In this document: positions 60,501-64,000 of the stretch, piece by piece
How positions within the stretch are numbered: position 1 is the first letter of the stretch
Layout of the letters: every line of letters begins with the position of its first letter
Assembly (NCBI GenBank): GCA_964023275.1
Contig: OZ029916.1
Span: 17,314,150 to 17,378,149 of the forward strand
Direction of reading: 5' to 3'
DNA from: Norana najaformis
Taxonomy: Eukaryota; Annelida; Clitellata; Crassiclitellata; Hormogastridae
DNA: 64,000 nt
Translations under genes and position numbers: made by a program
The notes under the pieces: model-generated
What the model saw: the letters and a program-made list of their open reading frames with translations, nothing else
The model's database searches: none
What the model was told of the DNA's origin: nothing

Positions 60501-62292
60501 CACAGTCAGCAGCAGCTCATTCCACTGACACAAACACAAAGAACCTGTCTCTAAGCAAGCATTACAGTATAAAGCACATAAGCCCTTCTTCGCATGAAAT
60601 ACACATTCCTGTTACTTTGCTTTAGCCAATATACCATACAGGAATTCTCTCCCTATGTCTCATCTCACCATCTGTACTCTGTAATTTTCCCTTCTTCTTA
60701 ATCACAAGGAAGTAAGTAAGTAATGCATTTGTTAACATGCCATATGTCCATTGACTGAGCAAGGAATCGTAGGCAACAGGCAGTGCCAGAGGGTGTATTA
60801 GAACAGGCCAAATAGGGCACAGAAGCACTTACAATGCAAATGCGATACTATAGCATTCGATAAAGATCGGTTTTTGTCACTCACTGGCAGAAGAAATTTT
60901 ACATTGAAATTTTATGTGTAACTACTTACAGTACTCTATTTTAAAATTACATCACCTATCATCTATCCAATAAAACAAATAAAACGAGTTTATTAGACAT
61001 TTGGGTTGAAATTTCCATTTGCCAATTAGAAACACACAATGTGCTGTTGACCACTGTAGCGCAAAATGTTATCAAGCATAAGCAGACATTTAAGAAGAGC
61101 ATAAGTTTAAGAGGCTGAGAACCTGAAGAAGACACAGTTGTTTAACTGTACAACCTGAGAACCATAGTTACCAAACGTGTGTAATAAATGAGTGACTCCC
61201 TAAACCTACTGAACTTAAGCCTAACATCAAACAACAAACTGTAGCTCAAGATCAGCTCAACATTTAGCAGAACTGCAGTCAACATGAAAGACCACCAGTT
61301 CAGTTTAGTGTCTGTGCATCAAACTCGGTACTCAATGTTTAGCAAAATCACATTCAAATGTTGGTAATTTTCACAAAAGATTTCTGGCTTAATGTAGAAT
61401 GCTAGATAAACTATTTGACATTAGGTGAAATTCAAATTGATGATGATCCTAATTATAGTTAGAAAATAAGTTAATGCTAATTTCAGTTATACTGAAGCTA
61501 TTCATTACTATAAAATAAGACAGTGATAGTGAATTAATAATGACAGTAATAATGAATTAATAATAGTAACAATCAATAATCACAACTTATAACAAAATTA
61601 ACAACAATCTTCACTCAACAATTTTTAGGATAAAGTGAAATAACATAAGCTCATGCAAACATAATTTAACTGATTAATTATAACATGTATATTAATTCTG
61701 TTTATGATAAAATGAAATAACATAAGCTCATGCAATCAAAATTCCACTGATGAAATTATAACATTACAATAGTTATAATTACATTGTGCTTGTTCTTATT
61801 TATGTACAACATGTTACCCAAATTCATTGTTGAAGTAACCATATATACGATAATGAAATGATGTGGTAAAGTTAGAACTCATTTCTAATAGGCTTAAACT
61901 GCTGAACCCAGCTGCTTATTGGACATGTACATAACAAAACCTTTTATGATGACACACACATATATATGCACATAAATATATGTATATATATGTGCATAAA
62001 TTTAATGTGCATAATAAGTATATATTAGAGCATTATATATAAACTAAACAGCCTGTGATCAATTCATCAATCAAGAAACCAATATCCTCGTAATGGAAGC
62101 TTGCTTTTGTAGTCTTAAAACCTTGCGGCCCAGCGGTTCTCTAAATCCCTTTACAGCACCTGCCTGATTTTCCTCTGAATCATGAAGTAGCCAAATACTT
62201 GCAACAAAGAAAACAGCAGCATTAGCAGTGAAATAAACCAAGAAATAACTCCACAGTTGCTCAATCAAAGATCTTCTGAAGAAAAACTCCAT
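28643..62292 (-). CDS. Twelve-exon gene for an unrecognised multi-pass membrane protein (1,437 aa)
   Basis: Exons 5' to 3': 62292-62160, 60441-60165, 59525-59375, 44588-44399, 43694-43387, 41883-41493, 40923-40801, 35954-35731, 34971-34049, 33164-32143, 31208-31050, 29055-28643. They total 4,314 nt with every junction in phase and GT-AG sites throughout. The ATG is the first Met after an in-frame TGA (62301-62299). Layout by residue: hydrophobic signal or anchor 14-36; extracellular 45 to about 615, with ~20 Cys concentrated at 230-330 and many N-x-S/T sites; TM1 617-642; short cytoplasmic loop; TM2 685-712; ~295-residue loop; TM3 1008-1029; ~130-residue cytoplasmic loop; TM4 1160-1183; ~145-residue loop; TM5 1329-1350; 87-residue tail. 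The order of the five TMs recalls prominin and tweety topology, but I see no sequence match and claim no family. A receptor or adhesion role is only inference from the architecture. Confidence 0.8.
29220..29985. repeat. Two related ~110-bp segments in intron 11
   Basis: 29220-29345 and 29880-29980 share GTCCAGAGATACC / GTTCAGAGATACCATGTCAAG and CAAGATCTGGTAGCCAG / CAAAATCTGGTTACCAG. They look like diverged copies of one repeat; the second abuts the LINE that follows. Confidence 0.45.
29990..30740 (+). mobile_element. LINE RT C-terminal half with 3' tail
   Basis: The open frame at 29985-30440 gives EVRDLGLLLDSDLSM, QIDYCNVAFAGL, LQAVINAAARLATR and LQWLRIGERVKFKL. After a frameshift near 30440 the frame continues as GDRAFRVAGQHAWNSLPASI to about 30650. 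The 3' end (GATGCTATATAAATTGTC...AATTACAATTAC, 30700-30740) is the usual LINE terminus. The best-preserved LINE tail in the window; it lies antisense inside intron 11 of the membrane-protein gene. Confidence 0.8.
30805..30822 (+). repeat. (TC)n microsatellite
   Basis: A run of nine TC dinucleotides. Confidence 0.85.
31050..31208 (-). CDS. Exon 11: second large loop
   Basis: Residues 1248-1300, acceptor CTGTTACAG, donor AGAG|GTTGCT (weak consensus). Three Cys in AEACIVSRLPQVNWTCDVN and MLPCNF suggest a disulfide-stabilised extracellular loop. The neighbouring exon phases require this exon. Confidence 0.72.
32143..33164 (-). CDS. Exon 10: end of loop 1, TM3, cytoplasmic loop, TM4
   Basis: Residues 907-1247. 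TM3 is near VIFLLLDILLLLYRF, and TM4 near IIFLCLLAVLLYTVV. Between them are ~130 polar residues (LSSDVDDEF, EISAKPLP, HIASSSKELDEKQ) without a recognised domain. An NQT site follows TM4, as expected for an extracellular position. Phase 2 in and 1 out. Confidence 0.88.
33360..33760 (+). repeat. Duplicated LINE-tail-like segments in intron 9
   Basis: 33485-33585 and 33658-33755 both read ATGATCAAAACTAACA..., TTTCTTTTGAAGA and GAGGTGCTGTATAAA.GTTTAATTAGTATT. A third, shorter match (AGGTGCTATATAAATGTTTATT) lies at 33403-33425. The GGTGCTATATAAAT core is a LINE/SINE 3' terminus signature. Confidence 0.55.
34049..34971 (-). CDS. Exon 9: TM1, TM2 and first large loop
   Basis: Residues 600-906. TM1 is MPLTLVAVLAGTLLVLIIIF and TM2 lies in GLYFTFWIIYSLAFTFTVLF. 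The ~40 residues between them are basic (KAKLHY, RRCVKQQR), placing them in the cytoplasm. The loop after TM2 has three Cys and NMT, NLT and NTS sites, and ends WPIQFWQ. Donor CAGAG|GTAAAT. Confidence 0.88.
34990..35065 (-). mobile_element. Isolated LINE/SINE 3' terminus
   Basis: On the minus strand, GAGGCGCTATACAAATTTCAAATTACAATTAC is a bare 3' end. It sits only about 20 bp upstream of the exon 9 acceptor, so it may occupy branch-point territory. Confidence 0.5.
35731..35954 (-). CDS. Exon 8: membrane-proximal ectodomain
   Basis: Residues 525-599, phase 1 in and 0 out. Includes CPEQFNLTFKIPNWGQHPDK and RLQDATQSYDIYLTQLVLEL. Acceptor GTGCCAG, donor TTG|GTAACT. Confidence 0.8.
36530..36650 (+). 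repeat. TTGGGC(C/T)AA-type inverted repeats
   Basis: GTTGGGCTAATGTTGG, AATGTTGGGCCAATG and ATTGGCCCCATATTAGCCCAA are variants of one motif in both orientations, likely the remnant of a small foldback DNA repeat. CACGG/CCGTGA pieces nearby are also mirrored. Confidence 0.4.
36656..37037 (+). mobile_element. Mariner-type foldback MITE (382 bp)
   Basis: Terminal inverted repeats of about 103 bp start CACTGTGTCCGGAAAA and end in the exact inverse, flanked by TA on both sides (36654-36655, 37038-37039), the Tc1/mariner target duplication. Between the arms an ATG at 36865 opens MAFSEEDKIVIKFLRQNNNY, the N-terminal helix-turn-helix start of mariner-like transposases. The frame then runs into the right arm and has no catalytic domain. 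The element is thus a deletion derivative whose right end was replaced by an inverted copy of its left end. It lies in intron 7 of the membrane-protein gene. Confidence 0.85.
37130..38815 (-). mobile_element. CR1/L2-like LINE RT, degenerate
   Basis: Minus-strand pieces in order: THLADLSFYKGCFPSALK (38690-38640), NYRPISNLNNISKLFEH (38575-38520), QSAYSRHHSTETALAGTLN (38455-38400), LLMSLDLNAAFDTVDH (38365-38320), VPQGSVLG (about 38180-38155), YASDTRLYVAL (38090-38055), LHELHWLPAEWCIKLK (37570-37525) and THAFSYCAPHIWNHLA (37390-37340). The catalytic YADD box reads YASD, and many frameshifts are present, so it is inactive. Confidence 0.75.
38815..38895 (+). mobile_element. Inverted RT fragment abutting the LINE
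   Basis: The + strand reads LNFSPIQSAFRKHHGTEF, the same RT motif found on the minus strand at 38455-38400. An inverted second piece of the same kind of element therefore lies head to head with it. Confidence 0.55.
39475..39665 (+). repeat. Dispersed repeat R1, copy b
   Basis: The clearest copy of R1. After GGGCGCTGTAGAAATCTCGG it ends in ATTACGATTACGATTACAA, a short-unit tail that marks retrotransposition from the 3' end. Confidence 0.65.
39806..39986 (-). pseudogene. Relic duplicate of exon 6 of the membrane-protein gene
   Basis: The minus strand reads YDYSTSSWVCDDDFNKN, KMKVVQKSYGTDFPAVNIM and NEFTSFLKSINN, matching exon 6 (DYSTSSWVRDNDCNKN, KMKIVQKHYGTDFQAVNIM, NEFTYFLKSIDN) over ~177 bp at roughly 88-90% identity by eye. 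The 5' third of the exon and its splice sites are missing, and it sits downstream of exon 7, so it is not a usable alternative exon. Confidence 0.8.
40020..40340 (-). mobile_element. LINE endonuclease-RT linker fragment
   Basis: The minus strand gives KKHSQATDKQHRP*KIKLAHQ and NRRNKWMEQE, a Lys/Arg-rich linker like that between endonuclease and RT in RTE/CR1 elements. Motif support is weak. Confidence 0.35.
40801..40923 (-). CDS. Exon 7: short ectodomain exon
   Basis: Residues 484-524, phase 1 to 1, so it could be skipped without shifting frame. Reads NMSILPYYFRNNGPLLLIKD and GRIWEINIS, with two N-glycosylation sites. Acceptor TTGTAG, donor CAG|GTAGAA. Too short to stand out as an ORF; found by its splice sites and phase. 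Confidence 0.75.
41493..41883 (-). CDS. Exon 6: ectodomain; also present as a relic at 39.8-40.0 kb
   Basis: Residues 354-483, acceptor TTCACAG|GCTGAC, donor CCAG|GTAAAG. Mixed charged and beta-like sequence (ADYITVEHNTGLDL, KINFTVHAL, DYSTSSWVRDND) with several N-x-S/T sites. The second half, about 177 bp, is duplicated downstream as a decayed fragment. Confidence 0.85.
42130..42960 (+). mobile_element. Non-autonomous element with GTCTC/GTCTTG-rich ends
   Basis: 42130-42310 and 42780-42950 are packed with GGTCTC, GTCTTG and GTCTCAGTCTTGG motifs in the same orientation, while the ~450 bp between them are ordinary AT-rich DNA. Such subterminal motif clustering is typical of hAT-like non-autonomous transposons. 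No transposase or clear terminal inverted repeats were found. Confidence 0.45.
43387..43694 (-). CDS. Exon 5: cysteine-rich ectodomain, continued
   Basis: Residues 251-353, phase 1 in and 0 out. The first third carries eight Cys (KCCQIDCYTLVDC...CMSVPVEC), then FQCHL. The rest (YDILYELFYFIQIPG) is hydrophobic and aromatic-rich with one NKT site. The exon shows clear AG and GTCAGC boundaries. Confidence 0.85.
44399..44588 (-). CDS. Exon 4: cysteine-rich ectodomain
   Basis: Residues 188-250, acceptor ATTTTTAG, donor CTAG|GTGACG (phase 1). Cysteines in KCRTASSRCEQCLNQPRC form a tight cluster likely to be disulfide-bonded. An N-glycosylation site (NQT) precedes it. Confidence 0.8.
45258..45830 (-). 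mobile_element. LINE RT C-terminus with (TAA)n tail
   Basis: The minus-strand frame (45771-45495) has LARAITNTSKYEHITPVLKS, LHWLPVQQRICFKLGLTVY and GNRAFSVAGPKF. The 3' UTR follows and matches the + strand copy at 26360-26490. The element ends in a TTA/TAA repeat at about 45258-45281. Intronic, same strand as the host gene. Confidence 0.78.
46190..46480 (+). mobile_element. LINE ORF C-terminal fragment
   Basis: Frames read NGLVK.KKCQLTKSQ / MPADQIPKNAIHA then KRNGRRSQLCWRDSIQ, the 'GRP..RW.D.I..D' closing block of RTE-like elements. DMTRLGLNMRKTI occurs in the neighbouring frame. Frameshifted. Confidence 0.5.
46560..50610. other. Intron 3 sequence, nothing recognised
   Basis: AT-rich intronic DNA. 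The open frames here (up to ~90 codons) show no family motif, no splice-phase support and no repeat copies elsewhere in the window. A short inverted repeat, GTGCCCAATAATTATTGGGCAC, is present at about 46646-46668. Confidence 0.5.
50620..50800 (-). mobile_element. LINE RT C-terminal fragment
   Basis: The minus strand reads GSLAMVGPSFWNRLPCNL followed by LKTILFDRGF, the terminal 'VGP..WN.LP' and 'LKT.LF' blocks, with a stop between them. Confidence 0.6.
50838..51016 (-). mobile_element. tRNA-derived SINE head
   Basis: On the minus strand GGGGCACGGTAGCTTACTGG opens a tRNA-like region. The A-box-like TAGCTTACTGG is at 50996-50986, and the B-box-like GGGTTTGAGCC is at 50951-50941, about 45 bp downstream. 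The spacing and GGGGCA start fit a tRNA-derived pol III promoter. The anticodon arm does not fold as a functional tRNA and CCA-end pairing is lost, so a SINE is preferred over a tRNA gene. Confidence 0.6.
51551..51584 (+). repeat. (TAA)n microsatellite
   Basis: About eleven ATA/TAA units; possibly the tail of an unrecognised element. Confidence 0.9.
51800..52720 (+). mobile_element. LINE RT C-terminal half
   Basis: Ordered pieces: LKCNPDKSELIWF (51929-51965), STDRDLGVILD (52033-52064), LHWLPVPECIHFKQALLIYKA in two pieces (52340-52402), then NSLPPHI and LKTYLFRSVYGS (52560-52660). Same family as the element at 1-357. Frameshifts throughout. Confidence 0.75.
52725..53430 (-). mobile_element. 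Second LINE RT, tail-to-tail with the previous one
   Basis: The minus strand carries DAITTCLLKSCSDVF and ALINLSWVKGSCPSCF (53370-53250), LEHQLGVSGLALNGF and TQSVFIGGS (52985-52890), and, after an 80-bp hairpin, VPQYSVLGLLLFSLYTTAL (52810-52755). These are RT fingers-to-palm motifs in order. The YADD segment is lost. The + strand frame at 53240-53551 is its antisense shadow. Confidence 0.7.
52804..52882. repeat. Long hairpin inside the LINE RT
   Basis: AGGTGAGTGTTA (52818-52829) pairs with TAACACTCACCT (52857-52868), GAGTCGA (52834-52840) with TCGACTC (52847-52853), and CTGAGG (52804-52809) with CCTCAG (52877-52882). It interrupts the RT just before its VPQ.S.LG motif. Confidence 0.85.
53560..58980. 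other. Intron 3 sequence, largely featureless
   Basis: Still inside the 14.8-kb intron. A GTTTCTTAAAAG.TGCTATATAAAGTGT motif is tandemly duplicated at about 56264-56320 (LINE-tail-like), and a weak R1 copy lies at 57010-57130. The remaining open frames show no motif or splice support. Confidence 0.5.
57010..57130 (+). repeat. Dispersed repeat R1, copy c (diverged)
   Basis: GTGCTGTGAATAAGTTGGTTTCTCTGACTCAGCTTTTGTTTGG corresponds to GCGCCTG.GAATAAG.TGGT...GCTTTCGTTGGG of copies a and b. Confidence 0.45.
58990..59165 (-). repeat. Dispersed repeat R2, copy b
   Basis: Inverse orientation of the copy at 26795-26925: GGGGACCTTAAA, GGTGGTGAAGGATCTCACCCGAT, GGGTCGAGGCCATA and GGTCGCTATAGAAA are shared. 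An ~17-bp insertion separates the blocks here. Confidence 0.6.
59375..59525 (-). CDS. Exon 3: ectodomain, first cysteines
   Basis: Residues 137-187. Acceptor ACTACTACAG, donor ATG|GTTAGT, phase 2 in and 0 out. It holds the Cys-bearing VSCNSKDPSKPSCPL and NDACQKM. It is followed by the longest intron of the gene, about 14.8 kb, filled with repeats. The phase fits both neighbours exactly, which is the main evidence because the exon is short. Confidence 0.7.
60165..60441 (-). CDS. Exon 2: membrane-distal ectodomain
   Basis: Residues 45-136. Acceptor TTGTCAG|AG, donor TGCAG|GTAATT (phase 2). Contains NLETTYYVTDL and LRVNIGILNIHLIPRY, alternating hydrophobic stretches consistent with a beta-rich fold, and one N-x-S glycosylation site (NNS). 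Confidence 0.8.
60500..62155. other. Intron 1 sequence
   Basis: No exon seen. Bases 60713-60775 repeat 27285-27345 (CATTTGTTA.CA.GCCATATGTCCAT.G.CTGAG...GGAATCGTAGGC). The region 61430-61760 is rich in short A/T repeats, and two ~40-bp stretches containing AAATGAAATAACATAAGCTCATGCAA recur at about 61637-61665 and 61710-61736. Confidence 0.5.
62160..62292 (-). CDS. Exon 1: start codon and N-terminal hydrophobic segment
   Basis: Residues 1-44, ending in phase 1 at GGCAG|GTGCTG. MEFFFRRSLIEQLW is followed by a ~23-residue hydrophobic stretch (SYFLVYFTANAAVFFVASIW), so it is a signal peptide or signal anchor. The open frame continues 29 codons past this donor, but only this donor gives the phase required by exon 2. 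Confidence 0.75.
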
Positions 62293-63150
62293 GGAATTTC
62301 AAAGCCAAAGCCTTCCAGAGAAACGGCATCAGCAGCACCACCATCACCAGCAGCAGTTGCAGTGCAAAATTAAGCTGCCGCACAACATAAAGATCGACCA
62401 CATCAGTTTTAAAAGTGCAGATTTGCACCTAGTTTAACAGTCTGTGTGCAGAAAGAAAACTGGAAAATTTTTGTTGGGAGTCAGATCAGGCAGAAGAGAA
62501 AGAAGTCTTGAACAACTGTTTATAACAAGTAATGATGATTTGTCACTAAATTGTTCTCGTTAGAGATCTTCAGTAAAATTTCCATGCTGACATTGTCACA
62601 ACACAGCAAAATTCTACACTTTTGTTGCACAGATAATTCAAAATCAAATTTAACACAGCTTTCAGTATTCTACCTATGCATACACAACATCACAACCAAA
62701 CAAATATTGCTAATAAATTTGGAAAATAAAATCAACAGCAGACAAAGTTCTGCCAAGTTATCCTAACAACAAACATGCAATAAAGGTTAGGTAAAGTAAT
62801 AAATGAAAATTTTATGTTCAAGACAAACAAACTTGACTTGGATGCAAAAACACTTGTACAGAAAAAACCAAACTGAGGCAGCTCTTCCTAAAAAGCAAGA
62901 TAATATACAGAAACCCAGTACAAAAACCAGGCATAACAGGACACACAAGTAACGAATCAAAATGACATGACATTAGACAACAATAATGAATCTAAATGAC
63001 TCAGCATCAGACAATGTAACATAACAACAACATGTACATGTTGTTAAAACTGAAACAAAATGTTGCTAATGTGTAATCAGTTGCTAATAAATAACGAGAT
63101 AAGAATAAAAGCAAAAGGGTATTCTTGCAACTAAAACAATAATCTAACAA
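62293..63150. other. Upstream region of the membrane-protein gene
   Basis: It should hold the 5' UTR and promoter on the minus strand. A CAG/CAC-rich stretch lies at 62320-62360. No TATA box or upstream exon could be assigned with confidence. Confidence 0.35.
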
Positions 63151-63151
63151 A

Positions 63152-64000
63152 TTGAAAACAATTACTGAGAAATTTTCACATCTACAGAAAAACTAAACAC
63201 GAAAAAACATGCTTGGTTACAACTAGAACTGATGAAAATGAGATACATATGCGTGTTGAAAACAATTACTGAGAAATTTTCACATCTGCAGAACAACTAA
63301 ACACGAAAAAACATGCTTGGTTACAACTAGAACTGATGAAAATGAGATACATATGCGTGTTGAAAACAATTACTGAGAAATTTTCACATCTGCAGAACAA
63401 CTAAACATGAAACATGCTTGGTTACAACTAGAACTGATGAAAATGAGATACATATGCGTGTTGAAAACAATTACTGAGAAATTTTCACATCTGCAGAACA
63501 ACTAAACACAAAAAAACATGCTTGGTTACAACTAGAACTGATGAAAATGAGATACATATGCGTGTTGAAAACAATTACTGAGAAATTTTCACATCTGCAG
63601 AACAACTAAACACGAAAAAACATGCTTGGTTACAACTAGAACTGATGAAAATGAGATACATATGCGTGTCGAAAACAATTACTGAGAAATTTTCACATCT
63701 GCAGAACAACTAAACATGAAAAAAAATACTTGGTTACAACTAGAACTGATGAAAATGAGATACATATGCGTGTTGAAAACAATTACTGAGAAATTTTCAC
63801 ATCTGCAGAACAACTAAACACGAAAAAAACATGCTTGGTTAAAACTAGAACTGATGAAAATGAGATACATATGCTTGTTGAAAACAATTACTGAGAAATT
63901 TTCACATCTGCAGAACAACTAAACACGAAAAAACATGCTTGGTTACAACTAGAACTGATGAAAATGAGATACATATGCGTGTTGAAAACAATTACTGAGA
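63152..64000 (+). repeat. Satellite array, 104-bp unit, at least 8 copies
   Basis: Units start (TTGAAAACAATTACTGAG) at 63152, 63256, 63360, 63461, 63565, 63669, 63773, 63878 and 63982. The period is 104 bp, with one 101-bp and one 105-bp unit. Copies differ by only a few bases. The array runs off the window end. It lies about 0.86 kb upstream of the start codon of the membrane-protein gene. Confidence 0.97.

Noticed and set aside
28643-62292. Calling the large gene a prominin or tweety homologue
   Set aside because: Only the order of transmembrane segments is similar; no sequence signature of either family was seen and the ectodomain has no counterpart in them.
63152-64000. Hammerhead ribozyme in the satellite (CTGATGA followed by GAAA)
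   Set aside because: The core strings are present, but stem II closes only two base pairs, no stem III partner is found, and no NUH cleavage triplet lies before a stem I. The folding test fails by eye.
63152-64000. CRISPR-like array
   Set aside because: Units are contiguous 104-bp copies without unique spacers, in an animal genome; this is satellite DNA.

Overview
The window is AT-rich eukaryotic DNA from an animal. Spliced genes have GT-AG introns from about 0.1 to 15 kb. At least a dozen broken non-LTR (LINE) retrotransposons carry reverse-transcriptase tails of the kind common in cnidarians, molluscs and deuterostomes. There are also mariner, hAT and tRNA-SINE relics and a satellite array. 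Nothing bacterial was seen: no operons, no ribosome binding sites, no CRISPR. The species cannot be named from sequence alone; an invertebrate metazoan is my best reading.

Left part (1-28 kb). Two LINE relics (1-2.5 kb) precede a tandem array (about 3.15-16.05 kb, + strand) of five cassettes. Each cassette carries the same three exons (112, 102 and 177 nt) that splice in frame into one TIR domain of SARM1-like type. Copies 2-5 are nearly identical and repeat every ~3.03 kb. Copy 1 is spaced 2.16 kb from copy 2 because a solo-LTR-like element replaces ~1.2 kb of the unit. By hand count, copy 1 differs from copy 2 by ~17% in exons 1 and 2, but by only ~1-3% in most intron sequence, which is the reverse of neutral expectation. 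I regard this as the most interesting signal here. From 16 to 28 kb there are LINEs, a palindrome-bearing minisatellite with a long (TA)n tract, a hAT/BED-finger transposase relic and simple repeats.

Right part (28.6-62.3 kb, - strand). Twelve exons with matching phases join into one 1,437-residue protein. It has an uncleaved or cleaved N-terminal hydrophobic segment, a ~570-residue cysteine-rich, heavily N-glycosylatable ectodomain, five transmembrane segments, two further extracellular loops and a short cytoplasmic tail. I do not recognise the family. Its introns hold most of the remaining mobile elements, including a foldback mariner MITE that keeps the first codons of a transposase, and a relic duplicate of its own exon 6. 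Upstream of its start codon a 104-bp satellite begins at 63.15 kb and runs off the end of the window.

The TIR array and the membrane-protein gene are on opposite strands and converge; the sequence gives no direct evidence that they work together.
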